This document shows positions 43,315 to 51,772 of a stretch of DNA of 64,000 nt, piece after piece. The DNA is taken from NCBI RefSeq assembly GCF_004208415.1, contig NZ_CP035758.1:5518001-5582000 (forward strand), written 5' to 3'. The stretch is from Ktedonosporobacter rubrisoli. GTDB taxonomy: Bacteria > Chloroflexota > Ktedonobacteria > Ktedonobacterales > Ktedonobacteraceae. Every line of letters starts with the position of its first letter. The first letter of the stretch is position 1. The notes beneath the pieces were generated by a model that saw only the letters and a program-made list of their open reading frames with translations, did no database searches and was not told where the DNA came from. Both the position numbers and the translations under genes were made by a program.

Positions 43315-44777
43315 CAGTCGGGCCCTCCTTTGGGCAGACAGGCAGTTACCTGGCTGACAAAGAGCTCATCATCAAATTTGCCCAGGTATGCCTCAAGGGC
43401 CTTCTGATGCTGCCGGCGATACTCGCGCAAGCGGGCAATGAGCCAGAGCAGACCGAAGCGCTCAGCTTCTGGAGCCTGCTCCATTTGCTGCAAATTCTCG
43501 ATCATTACATCGGTATCACGAGCCTGGCCCAGGACATCAGCAAGCTTCTTGACCTTACGATACGCGCGCTTAAAGGCTCGCTGCTCACAGGCTGATTCAT
43601 AAGCATCGAGGACGGCCCGCAGCCGACGTGAGGCGACACGCATCTTATGCACATCCTCGATATCTTCATGCCTGAGAACTGCTTCTCGCCATTCGACGAC
43701 TTTCCTGGCTCGTTCGGCCAGCAAATAGCGTCCATAACGCACAAATCCTTCATCCTGAGTACCCATCAAGAGACGATCTTCGGTGACCTCTGCCACACCT
43801 TTGGGATTCCTTGAAGCATCAGATATACGTTGCACCTGCTCTAGCCAGCGATCTCCATAGCGCGTATGGGCCAGTAAAGCCCCCTCACGGATTCCGTGCG
43901 AGCTCACATGGATCTCTTTCAGGCCCAAACGCTCCATCACTGAGCGAATAATCAAGGCACCTGCCGGCAAAACCCGAACCCGCGCAAGCTGCTGCTCATA
44001 GCGCTCGGAGATTTCTTGCGCCGTCAAGGTGCCCAGCAGGCCTTCGCAATGCGCCAGATCTTCGCGCGTCAGGATCGCCGGATGTTGTGGCCCAAAGGTA
44101 TGCCGCACCAGGCGCAGCAGCGAGTTCGCACTCCCGCCGGTAGCAACCAGGATAGGAGGAACTGGCTTGATCCGTATCCCCCTCAAATAAGTATGCAGAA
44201 ATGTAGAGGCTACATCCAGATCATCGACTGTAGGCGGATCAGCCGGCAAGTAGCGTCTTTGCAACCAGCCGGAGCCAATAGGTAGCGAGAGATGCCAGCT
44301 TATCTGCCTGGCTCTGGCCGCTACAAGTTCCATGCTCCCGCCACCCAGATCCATTACGCCAAGAGAGCCTGCATCGTGTGTCTCTTTTTGCAGTTCATAG
44401 GTCGCGCCAAAGAAAGTCAAGACAGCCTCGACAGTACCTTCGATAATCTGTACATCCAGGCCTGTCTGTCGCTGTACATCGGCAATAAATTCCGCGCTGT
44501 TGCTAGCCTTGCGAATGGCTTCCGTAGCAATCGTTAAAATGACTTCGCTCTGATGCTGCTCAGCCAGAGCTTTATAGGCACGCAAAACCGCGATAGCCTC
44601 GGCACTTTTTTGTGGGGATATAGCTCCAGTAGCATCTACACTCGCACCAATACGAACCATCTCTTCTTCATCTACCAGAATCGTTAGCGCGTCAGGTAGA
44701 CAACTGGCAACAACGATGTGGATTGTATTGCTGCCAACATCAATTGCTGCGCGGACAGGCGCTACTTGATCTTGCAT
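43314..44777 (-). CDS. Ppx/GppA phosphatase fused to a CHAD domain
   Basis: A 487-residue fusion. Residues 1-300 form the Ppx/GppA actin-like ATPase-fold domain: AAIDVGSNTIHIVVA (phosphate 1), EAIRKASNSAEFI, GVMDLGGGSMELV (phosphate 2), PPILVATGGSANSLLRL and SSHGIREGALLA. The C-terminal 170 residues are a CHAD domain (HEDIEDVHKMRVASRRLRAVLDAYE, LADVLGQARDTDVMIENL). In normal exopolyphosphatases the C-terminal part is HD-like; here it is encoded separately downstream. GGAGAGACCTTC precedes the ATG at 44777. Predicted to hydrolyse polyphosphate or pppGpp, with the CHAD part holding polyphosphate (inference). Confidence 0.92.
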   Translation of the reverse strand: MQDQVAPVRAAIDVGSNTIHIVVASCLPDALTILVDEEEMVRIGASVDATGAISPQKSAEAIAVLRAYKALAEQHQSEVILTIATEAIRKASNSAEFIADVQRQTGLDVQIIEGTVEAVLTFFGATYELQKETHDAGSLGVMDLGGGSMELVAARARQISWHLSLPIGSGWLQRRYLPADPPTVDDLDVASTFLHTYLRGIRIKPVPPILVATGGSANSLLRLVRHTFGPQHPAILTREDLAHCEGLLGTLTAQEISERYEQQLARVRVLPAGALIIRSVMERLGLKEIHVSSHGIREGALLAHTRYGDRWLEQVQRISDASRNPKGVAEVTEDRLLMGTQDEGFVRYGRYLLAERARKVVEWREAVLRHEDIEDVHKMRVASRRLRAVLDAYESACEQRAFKRAYRKVKKLADVLGQARDTDVMIENLQQMEQAPEAERFGLLWLIARLREYRRQHQKALEAYLGKFDDELFVSQVTACLPKGGPD

Positions 44778-44990
44778 GAAGGTCTCTCCAACCCTTGAGA
44801 AAAGCCATTGAGCACAGCATGAGCTGTAAAAAACACAATCTGCCCTTAGACGCGCAGATCGACGCACTCATTGTGATCAACAGGGATGTTGTTACTAATT
44901 ATAACACGTAAGAGCCTACAAGAGGGAGTCTTCTTATAACATTCTCTTTACAAATCTTTAAAAATCTCAGCAAAGTGGCGCTGTGACCTC

Positions 44991-45019
44991 TTGACAGGTC
45001 GCAAGAGATGCTGTATTAT
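44991..45019 (+). promoter_or_regulatory. Consensus-type housekeeping promoter of tRNA-Leu
   Basis: A perfect -35 TTGACA (44991-44996), a 17-base spacer and a near-perfect -10 TATTAT (45014-45019) lie upstream of the tRNA gene. Transcription would start at about 45026, some 24 bases before the mature tRNA 5' end. Confidence 0.88.
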
Positions 45020-45049
45020 AGGCCGTGTTCGAGAGAACCACAGCGATAA

Positions 45050-45133
45050 GCCGAAGTGGTGAAATTGGTAGACACGCAACGTTCAGGGCGTTGTGCTCGA
45101 AAGGGCGTGGGGGTTCGAGTCCCCCCTTCGGCA
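45050..45133 (+). tRNA. tRNA-Leu (anticodon CAG)
   Basis: An 84-base class II tRNA. The acceptor arms GCCGAAG and CTTCGGC pair perfectly; the anticodon arm is CAACG-TTCAGGG-CGTTG with anticodon CAG; the variable arm is long (TGCTCGAAAGGGCGT), as in tRNA-Leu; the T arm GGGGG-TTCGAGT-CCCCC follows. Discriminator is A at 45133; the 3' CCA is not encoded (CCC follows). A consensus promoter precedes and a strong terminator follows, so it is a single-gene transcription unit. Confidence 0.97.
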
Positions 45134-45151
45134 CCCCGTATTTTTACGATG

Positions 45152-45195
45152 ACGTCTCAAGCCGTATGTACAACCGCTTGAGACGTTTTTGTTTT
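45152..45195 (+). terminator. Intrinsic terminator of the tRNA-Leu gene
   Basis: Perfect 11-bp stem ACGTCTCAAGC / GCTTGAGACGT with a 13-base loop (45152-45186), immediately followed by TTTTTGTTTT. One of the strongest terminators in the window. Confidence 0.94.
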
Positions 45196-45504
45196 CTCTT
45201 CTCGGCCCGCTTGGCAGCTTAATCTGCGTAGCATCACTACTTTCTCCCTTATTATCAAATACACCTTGCAATATCAGCGAAAAATCTCCCGCTCTCCTCA
45301 AGTCCCCTTGGCCTTTGACACATCATACGCCAAATTGACTTGACGTCAAATACTATAGGATGCTATATAGCCAATTACATGTTAATCTCTTCAATATCAT
45401 TGACCCAAAAGTCACATCTTTTATTTGCGTATGCTCTAGCTATCCCATCTATCTTCTATACTAAAAAGTGATTTGTAGCAGGTTATCTATAGCAAGTATA
45501 GGAT

Positions 45505-45795
45505 ATGAGTAAAATGCAACAGTACAACCAGAACTGGCAGACCCCGCCGCCAATCAACAACAATTACTACTTAGTCCCACCCCCTAGCTATACCTGGAGA
45601 GCGGTCCTTGTTTTATTCTTATATTGGGCTGGATATTTTCCCGGGCTTATTCTCAATCTCATCTTGCTCGTGAAGGCACTGGATACCAAGGCTCAATACG
45701 GAGAAGCTCCAGGGCTGGGTTGCCTGATTTTGACATTAATTGCTCCACCAGCAATGATCATTCTTGTTTACTTCCTTCTAGCTCATCTCTTCTAA
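45505..45795 (+). CDS. Small membrane protein, two predicted helices
   Basis: A 96-residue protein with a Gln/Asn/Pro/Tyr-rich N-terminus (residues 1-30, no charge clusters) and two long hydrophobic helices (AVLVLFLYWAGYFPGLILNL and LGCLILTLIAPPAMIILVYF) joined by a short polar loop. AGGAT lies close before the ATG. No recognised family. Proteins of this shape (disordered polar head, two helices) are common next to Ktedonobacterial membrane genes, but no function can be given. Confidence 0.65.
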   Translation: MSKMQQYNQNWQTPPPINNNYYLVPPPSYTWRAVLVLFLYWAGYFPGLILNLILLVKALDTKAQYGEAPGLGCLILTLIAPPAMIILVYFLLAHLF

Positions 45796-46134
45796 CCCGC
45801 CCTTTTCTCTACAATAGAAAACAAAGCTGCTCAGTTCGGAAACATTCTCTGTGAGTGTGGTTTAGCCACACTCACACGATAGAACGCCCCTCATTTGAAC
45901 CTTTCATCGGGTATCTTCTCCGCCAATCTGGACGCAGCTTGTGGCAAGCGCTCATAAGACGACAGCAGCTACACAAGCAATCATTCAAGCATAAAAATGG
46001 CAAGAAGAATCAAGACAAACCTGAAATGAAGTTCCCCGAAATAATGAAAAATGCTGAAGAATATAGTATTATCTTAATAGAAACAGGCAAATCTCGTATA
46101 ACGAGTGATCGCTTACGTTAGATAGGAGGGTTTT
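45796..46134. other. Intergenic region
   Basis: About 340 bases between two small membrane-protein genes on the plus strand. An open frame of 88 codons (45855-46121) exists but has no ribosome binding site and reads like noncoding translation. AGGAGG at 46125 belongs to the next gene. Confidence 0.4.
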
Positions 46135-46542
46135 ATGAATTTTGGTCTACTCGCTATCAAGTCACTGGTAATCCTGGCACTCTTATTCCTCTTGTCCCTG
46201 GCAGGAGCCGTTACTTTCCCCGTCCTAGCCGTAGTCACAGGCACATCTGCGGTCGGGCTCGTCAATCTGATCTCGCTACTGGTCGCAGTTTTTATTCTCT
46301 CTATTCTTGGCAATCTGCTGGGACGAGGGATTAAGGGGCTTAAAAAGCCGATAGAAGCTCTTATTCTGACTTATCTGGGAGCTTTCTTTATGGGGGGCAT
46401 TCTCTCCCTCTTTACTTATCTCAACGTTCCTTATGCTGCACATATCAATCTCGGCTGGCTGGGAACTAACTGGTATAGCTCCTGGTTAACAATGCTACTG
46501 ATCGGGACAACGATTATGGTTGTCTTCCTGGTCGGCGAATAA
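46135..46542 (+). CDS. Four-helix membrane protein, paralogue A
   Basis: A 135-residue integral membrane protein: MNFGLLAIKSLVILALLFLL, then three further hydrophobic segments, with LGRGIKGLKKPIEALILTYLG as a basic cytoplasmic loop and LFTYLNVPYAAHINLGWLG before the last helix. AGGAGGGTTTT precedes the ATG. It is about two-thirds identical by eye to the gene at 48140, so the two arose by duplication. No family recognised; not a known transporter motif. A hairpin terminator follows downstream at 46676. Confidence 0.8.
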   Translation: MNFGLLAIKSLVILALLFLLSLAGAVTFPVLAVVTGTSAVGLVNLISLLVAVFILSILGNLLGRGIKGLKKPIEALILTYLGAFFMGGILSLFTYLNVPYAAHINLGWLGTNWYSSWLTMLLIGTTIMVVFLVGE

Positions 46543-46675
46543 GAGCAGAGCTAGCTGGCGATCCTCTTATTCGCCAGGCTCTCGCGCCTGACGAGCCCAA
46601 GAGCGATTTGCCATGCCCATTTTTTTATACAAGAAGACCATATTCAGCATTTCTCCTCCCTCCTGTTTACTTTTT

Positions 46676-46722
46676 AGAGTGAAGTGGATCAGGCACATTA
46701 TCTGGTCCACTTCACTCTCTTT
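46676..46722 (+). terminator. Hairpin between convergent genes
   Basis: A perfect 13-bp stem AGAGTGAAGTGGA / TCCACTTCACTCT (46676-46688, 46706-46718) with a 17-base loop, followed on the plus strand by CTTTT. It separates the plus-strand membrane-protein gene from the convergent SnoaL-like gene. Confidence 0.75.
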
Positions 46723-46750
46723 TGTGCTGGAAACAGCGAGCAGGCAGCGC

Positions 46751-47197
46751 CTATTTGTTCCCCTCCTCGGGAGGCAGTTCTTCGACCTGGGGCAAGGGCT
46801 GTGGCATGTCGAAGTGCACCCAACTCTCAACAATCTTACCGTTGACGATACGGTCCCTACTGGTTCCCTTAATCGTTTCAGAGCCAGCAACCTGCTTCGG
46901 ATCGGCTGGTATCGTCATCACTGGCCCAATAGGCGGATTACTCCTGGCCGTGAAATGCGATATAACCTTATCACCTTCAACAGTCTGCTCGCCAACACTG
47001 AATTGCAAGTTGGGATAACCACTGAGAAGCCGCGAGACAAGTTGCTTGAAGCCAGCCAATCCCGGTGCCAGACCAGGTGGAACGTCACTATAGTGGTACA
47101 CGTAGTCTGGCGCGAATAACCCATCGATAAGCTGCAAATTTCTTTTTGTCAAAACTTCTTCATAGTAACGCTTGACCAGTGCTTGATTTGCTTCCAT
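46751..47197 (-). CDS. SnoaL-like polyketide-cyclase-family (NTF2-fold) protein
   Basis: A 148-residue protein of the SnoaL/ester cyclase group, an NTF2-like alpha+beta barrel. N-terminal ANQALVKRYYEEVLTKRNLQLIDGLFAPDYVYH and GLAGFKQLVSRLLSGYPNLQFSVGEQTVEGDKV, HFTARS and the C-terminal RDRIVNGKIVESWVHFDMPQPL are typical. Such proteins are mostly of unknown activity despite the cyclase name. The start at 47197 has a weak GGGG upstream; a longer frame begins at 47230. It lies between the two paralogous membrane-protein genes on the opposite strand. Confidence 0.82.
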   Translation of the reverse strand: MEANQALVKRYYEEVLTKRNLQLIDGLFAPDYVYHYSDVPPGLAPGLAGFKQLVSRLLSGYPNLQFSVGEQTVEGDKVISHFTARSNPPIGPVMTIPADPKQVAGSETIKGTSRDRIVNGKIVESWVHFDMPQPLPQVEELPPEEGNK

Positions 47198-48139
47198 AAT
47201 ATGAACCCCCTTTTCGGTCTGGCAGCACACAATGTGGCCTCTTCGGCTGCCAGCGAATCGTTTTTATAACTCTTTCTCGTAAGCTCAAGTGGCGAAAAGA
47301 AAAAATCCTCTCTCCAGGGCAAGCCTTATATAACACGTTGGCAAAGGCGAGGATTGTGTCAAAACAGATGGAGTTCCTCGTACTTCCCTCAACATACAGC
47401 TGGGAAACTGGTGCCTTAGCGAGACAATATTGCAAATGAATGACAAGAATTTTGACGATTTTTTGACAAGGCCCTGATCTCAGCGCCCTTCAGGCCCCTT
47501 TATCTCTTAAACAGATGCTATAATAAGACAATAAAAGAGAGAACACAGGCTTTGGAAGGAATCTCTACGAGTGCATCGACGAACGCTTTGCAATTATCTC
47601 TTGAGTTGTCTCATGGATACGCTATTTCTCTTTAGTAAGCTCACACTCTTCGGCAGGCAAGGATGTATCTGCACAACTCACCGTTGACAACGCGTTCGTT
47701 TTTACGTGCTCTCGACAAGCCAGGAGGTCAGAATATGGAGCAACTTCGCCTTTGCACTTCTCAGTCTTTGCATGACGAAAAACAAAAATACACTAGAAAT
47801 GTGCAGCAAAAATGCTTGCGGATCGTATATGTGAAGAGGCACCTGAAGTTGAGCTGATCGCCGTGATGGTTCCTCCTGATCGCGCTCACGACGATCCCAG
47901 CTACCCAGGCCTACGCATCGCATATGCGTCTGACAACTATTTAGCAGTAACTCTAAATAAAAGCTCTTCCTGGTATCGGAACATTTACCTTTAAACATAT
48001 TGGCATTGTTCATTATTAAGAGAGCTAAATATATTTTTGAGGCAATTTCTAGTAAGCTTCTTCTAGAAGAATATCCGGTAGCAGGCCCTTTGACAGTTCT
48101 ACTCACGATGGGTAGTTGCTTATTCTTACAGGAGGTACT
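47198..48139. other. Long intergenic region
   Basis: About 940 bases without a convincing gene. A 60-codon frame at 47812-47994 (PEVELIAVMVPPDRAHDD...) has plausible composition but no ribosome binding site and could be a remnant of a decayed gene. TATAAT occurs at 47519-47524 without a good -35. No RNA gene recognised. Confidence 0.45.
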
Positions 48140-48550
48140 ATGAACTTTGGACAACTAGCTATAAGGTCGGTGTTCATTCTCGTGCTTTTGTTCGTCTTAT
48201 CCCTGGCAGGCGCTATCACCTTTCCGGTCCTTGCCATCTCCACGACAACCACCGGCCTGGGGATAGTAAATATCCTTTCTCTAATTATTACGATGATTGT
48301 GCTGGCTGTCATCGGCTATCTTCTCGGCAGAGGCATACGCAGCATTAAAAAGCCCCTGGAATCGCTTATTCTTACGTATGTAAGCTCTTTCATTCTGGGC
48401 GGCGTGCTCGCGCTCTTTACTTACCTCAACGTTCCTTATGCTGCACGTATCAATCTTACCTGGTTAGGAGCCAGCTGGTACAGCCCCTGGTTGGCGGTAT
48501 TCCTGATTGGCACCACGATTATGATTGTATTTCTGGTTGGCGAGCCGTAA
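48140..48550 (+). CDS. Four-helix membrane protein, paralogue B
   Basis: A 136-residue membrane protein homologous to the one at 46135 over its whole length: MNFGQLAIRSVFILVLLFVL, FPVLAISTTTTGLGIVNILS, LGRGIRSIKKPLESLILTYV, LFTYLNVPYAARINLTWLG and IMIVFLVGEP. The most constant parts are the basic cytoplasmic loop and the LFTYLNVPYAA segment. AGGAGG-TACT precedes the ATG at 48140. Function unknown; membrane-stress or structural roles are speculation. Confidence 0.8.
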   Translation: MNFGQLAIRSVFILVLLFVLSLAGAITFPVLAISTTTTGLGIVNILSLIITMIVLAVIGYLLGRGIRSIKKPLESLILTYVSSFILGGVLALFTYLNVPYAARINLTWLGASWYSPWLAVFLIGTTIMIVFLVGEP

Positions 48551-48891
48551 GAGTAGGGGACGCTGGGCCGCTGTGTCCCCTCTTAACTGGAGAGGTTGGC
48601 ACGAACGCGGCTACCCCCAGCACCACTCTAGAGCTGAATAGAGTAAGCATAAGATAGTCTTCACCTAGAAGAGGAGAAGAGTATAGTCCTTCGTCTAGAG
48701 CCATAAATCATGAATATTTTTTCATCTAAAGCAATGCTAATGGGCCACCTACCTTAATTTAGCTGGACTGCGCCAGCTAAAAATCTGTAACGTGGGTATG
48801 GAGTTTCGCACAGCAATACTGGAAACATGACGAACTGCTGGCGCTTCGGGGTATTCAGGCACCATGCCAGAATATCGCGTTTGATGGGTGT
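48551..48891. other. Intergenic region between convergent genes
   Basis: About 340 bases between the plus-strand membrane protein and the minus-strand serine hydrolase. No gene, repeat of note or clear terminator with a U-run was found. Confidence 0.35.
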
Positions 48892-49977
48892 TCAAACCTG
48901 AATGAGCTGGGCCAGAGCATTCGCCAGGTCAACCCGATAGGGATTAAGATTGGGGCCATGGCGCGTAGGGCAGACCCGGTTAGAGAGAAAGACCAGAGCC
49001 AGTTGTCTCTCTCTATTGATGAGCAAGGAAGTACCGGTAAAGCCTGTATGCCCAAATGTTGAAGCACTGGCCAGCTCTCCCATAAAGTAGGGAGCATTGA
49101 TTATCCAGCCCAGCCCAAGGGCTTCATCTGGATCAGGGACACGTACCGTTGTCATAGCCTTGATACTTTCCACACTCAGAATATCTTTGAGTTCGGGGTA
49201 CAGGAGTAGCTGACAGAAACTTGCAAGATCTTCTATTGTCGAGAACAGGCCTGCATGTCCGGCAATTCCACCCATCGTCCAGGCATTTTCATCGTGCACT
49301 TCCCCATGAATTAAGCTCTCTCCACGCCTTGCATATTCGGCAGGAGCGATGCGCGGCTTAAGCTCGGCCGGCGGTCGAAACATTGTATCGCGCATACCAA
49401 CCGGGCCAAACAAGTATTTCTGTGTGTACTCATGCAGATCCAGGGCGGTAACTACCTGCAGGATCTCACTGAGCAAAATAAAGCTGAGATCGTCATAAAG
49501 GCAGGCTGTACCGGGCACAAAGGCTAGCTTCTGGCGATAGATCCCTTCCATAATTTGCTGCTTATCGTAACAAAACTGATAAAGCCTCATGGGTCCAGGC
49601 AGGCCCGAGGTGTGAGTAAGCAGGTGTTCAAGCGTAATTGATGCCTTTTGCGGATCGCTGCCAAGCCGGGGCAGATAGTCAATCGCGCGATCGCTCAGCC
49701 TTAGTACACCGCGCTCGACAAGCTGCATGATCGCACAGGTTGTGGCAACCACTTTGGTCAAAGAAGCTAAATCGTAGAGTGTCGTAGTCGTCACCGGAAC
49801 TGGCTCATAGGCCCCATACTGTTGATCAGCTGTTTTGCCATAAGCCGTGCATTTTAAGGTCTCGCCCTGCCAACCTATCCAGAGCGTAGCCCCTGGAAAA
49901 GCCCCTGTTTGTATACCTCGCGCAACGATAGCATCTATTTCGCTCAAGATTTGCTTGCGTCTGGCAATTTGCGACAT
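48892..49977 (-). CDS. Class C beta-lactamase-like serine hydrolase
   Basis: A 361-residue serine hydrolase of the beta-lactamase/DD-peptidase/esterase family. The catalytic SxxK is SLTK (residues 72-75) in LYDLASLTKVVATT, the second motif is YDD (in place of the usual YxN) in TACLYDDLSFILLSEI, and the third motif is HTG in FGHTGFTGTSLLIN. HTSGLPG follows the first helix as usual. There is no signal peptide, which argues against a periplasmic beta-lactamase and for an esterase or peptidase. AGGGAGGAATGC precedes the ATG. Stands alone. Confidence 0.88.
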   Translation of the reverse strand: MSQIARRKQILSEIDAIVARGIQTGAFPGATLWIGWQGETLKCTAYGKTADQQYGAYEPVPVTTTTLYDLASLTKVVATTCAIMQLVERGVLRLSDRAIDYLPRLGSDPQKASITLEHLLTHTSGLPGPMRLYQFCYDKQQIMEGIYRQKLAFVPGTACLYDDLSFILLSEILQVVTALDLHEYTQKYLFGPVGMRDTMFRPPAELKPRIAPAEYARRGESLIHGEVHDENAWTMGGIAGHAGLFSTIEDLASFCQLLLYPELKDILSVESIKAMTTVRVPDPDEALGLGWIINAPYFMGELASASTFGHTGFTGTSLLINRERQLALVFLSNRVCPTRHGPNLNPYRVDLANALAQLIQV

Positions 49978-50280
49978 GCATTCCTCCCTTTACGGCCATG
50001 CGTTCTTGAGTTCTATTATATGCTAGCCACCACCGGATAGCCTACGCCATAGCTAGACGGCATTGCAGCAGGAAGGGCTTCTTCAGTAAAGGTATTGATC
50101 TGTTTCTGAACATAGAAAAGGGGAAGAGGATAGCAACAGCATTAGCTCAGCTGTTCAAATGGTAAGCTTAGGGAGGAAGGCAAGCGGTGCTCACCTTCCT
50201 TGAAGAGCGCGACGAGCGGCAATTATATTGAGAGGAGTACCGGCTGTGGCCCTGGCAAACCTAAGGTTTTTGACCTCTAC
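49978..50280. other. Intergenic region
   Basis: About 300 bases between two minus-strand genes; presumably holds the promoter of the serine hydrolase gene. No structure or gene recognised. Confidence 0.35.
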
Positions 50281-51321
50281 TCAAACCACCTGGTGTGTGG
50301 CATCGCTCAGAGTACTCTTCATCTCTACCTCCGGCTGGCGCAAGCGCGGCAAGACGTCCCGCGCGTAGCCCTTTAAGAAGGCCAGCTGATCGGGTCCGGC
50401 GGCATGGAAGAAGAGGTAATCAAAGCCTAGATCGAGGTGTTGCCGGGCAAATTTGACATGGGCTTGCGGATCAGATGAGAAACAACCGGTCTTTTTGACA
50501 GTATCAGGCCCGATTACTTCGCCATTCTCCTGCGACATGGCCGGTGAGTAGATTTTCTGATCGAAAAGGGCTGGGATATAAGTGCCGGCCCAGTATTTCA
50601 ATTGCTCCTTAATCGCCGCCTCTATATCTTCTGTATAGGCCACATTCAGTTCGATCATGCGATGCATCTTCGTCGGATCTTTGCCAGCTTCCCTGGCTCC
50701 CTGCTCAAAATTCTGCATGATTTGCTTGTAGATTGGTGGTTGCTTCCCGCCAACAGAGATCAGGCCGTCGCCATACTTACCAGCGAAGGCAGCGCTTTGC
50801 GGAGAAAGCGTAGAGATATAGATGGGAATAGGAGAGCTTGGCGGCGTATAAAGCTTAGCTTTGCGCGTCTGATAATATTTGCCCTCGTACGTAACCTGTT
50901 CGCCACTCCAGAGCGCGCGTATAAGTTCAATTGCTTCTCTCAAGCGCTCCTGGCGCTCTTCATAGCCAGGCCAGAAACCGGTGGCGGCATACTCATTCAA
51001 AGCCTCGCCGGTACCAAGCGCCAGAAAGAATCTGCCTGGCGCCAGAGCAGAGACAGTGGCTGCCGCCTGGGCAATAATAGAGGGATGGTAACGCAGAATC
51101 GGGCAGGTGACACCCGGTCCCAACTGAATACGGTTAGTACTTGCAGCTGCAGCCCCAAGCCAGGTCCAGGTAAAGCAAGCCTGCCCAGCCTCGCTCCACG
51201 GCTGAAAATGGTCGCTTACATCTATCGCATCAAAGCCTGCCTGCTCAGCAGCAATGGCATATTCGAGAAGTTCCTTTGGCGGGTATTGCTCAGGTCCCGC
51301 CTTCCAAGCAAGATAAACCAT
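50281..51321 (-). CDS. F420-dependent LLM-class oxidoreductase (TIGR03557-like)
   Basis: A 346-residue luciferase-like monooxygenase fold protein resembling F420-dependent glucose-6-phosphate dehydrogenase. N-terminal VYLAWKAGPEQYPPKELLEYA and AAEQAGFDAIDVSDHFQPW (F420 pocket His), then LGPGVTCPILRYHPSIIAQ, FFLALGTGEALNEY and YGDGLISVGG. These features point to the TIGR03557-type branch, enzymes that use coenzyme F420 on unknown substrates. GGGAGAAAGTGTT precedes the ATG. The gene is monocistronic. Confidence is high for the fold, moderate for F420 rather than FMN. Confidence 0.86.
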   Translation of the reverse strand: MVYLAWKAGPEQYPPKELLEYAIAAEQAGFDAIDVSDHFQPWSEAGQACFTWTWLGAAAASTNRIQLGPGVTCPILRYHPSIIAQAAATVSALAPGRFFLALGTGEALNEYAATGFWPGYEERQERLREAIELIRALWSGEQVTYEGKYYQTRKAKLYTPPSSPIPIYISTLSPQSAAFAGKYGDGLISVGGKQPPIYKQIMQNFEQGAREAGKDPTKMHRMIELNVAYTEDIEAAIKEQLKYWAGTYIPALFDQKIYSPAMSQENGEVIGPDTVKKTGCFSSDPQAHVKFARQHLDLGFDYLFFHAAGPDQLAFLKGYARDVLPRLRQPEVEMKSTLSDATHQVV

Positions 51322-51561
51322 AACACTTTCTCCCTAACTTTTCACTTTTCTTGACGTACTCCGCTTCCAGGCATGTATGAATACAGCAGCGTCAGATATC
51401 TCTACACGAAGATGATCTCATATACAGCATCTCGAATGAGCAATACCAATAGTTTCATTGATTTTTCATCAGCTTCTACCTCGCCCAACCAAAGAGAGTC
51501 ACGTTTTCCTGGCTATTTTCGTGATACTTTCTGATGCACCATACGCGGCGCTTACATCTGG

Positions 51562-51640
51562 CTAGTGCTTTGTCAGACGTCGTTTGACGCTTGACAATCC
51601 CGCCGATTTCACTCATACATAAACCTTGATAGACTGCTAG
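51562..51640. repeat. Dispersed CTAG-bounded element, copy 3 (79 bp, internally deleted)
   Basis: Starts CTAGTGCTTTGTCAGACGTC, nearly identical to the left end of copy 2, then jumps directly to CTTGACAATCCCGC and the right end, closing with CTAG. The GC-rich middle of about 100 bases seen in copies 1 and 2 is missing. It lies in the 450-base gap upstream of the beta-propeller gene, which otherwise holds nothing recognisable apart from an expected promoter. Confidence 0.8.
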
Positions 51641-51772
51641 TCTTATCCAGGCGGCGCAAAATGTACATGCAGATAGGCTTATCTGTTTCTAGCTCTGTTC
51701 TCTCTATCCACACGAGATGGATTGGCAATAAAGGTTTTGTCTTAAGAGTGGCATTAAATGGGAGTGTGTTTT

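Noticed and set aside
47702..48154. 150-codon minus-strand frame in the long gap
   Set aside because: Composition is unlike a protein, there is no ribosome binding site, and it overlaps the ribosome binding site of the membrane protein gene at 48140.
48892..49977. Antibiotic-resistance beta-lactamase
   Set aside because: No signal peptide, and the second motif is YDD rather than YxN; an esterase or peptidase is more likely.
50602..51354. 250-codon plus-strand frame
   Set aside because: It is antisense to the well-supported LLM oxidoreductase gene and has no protein-family pattern or ribosome binding site.
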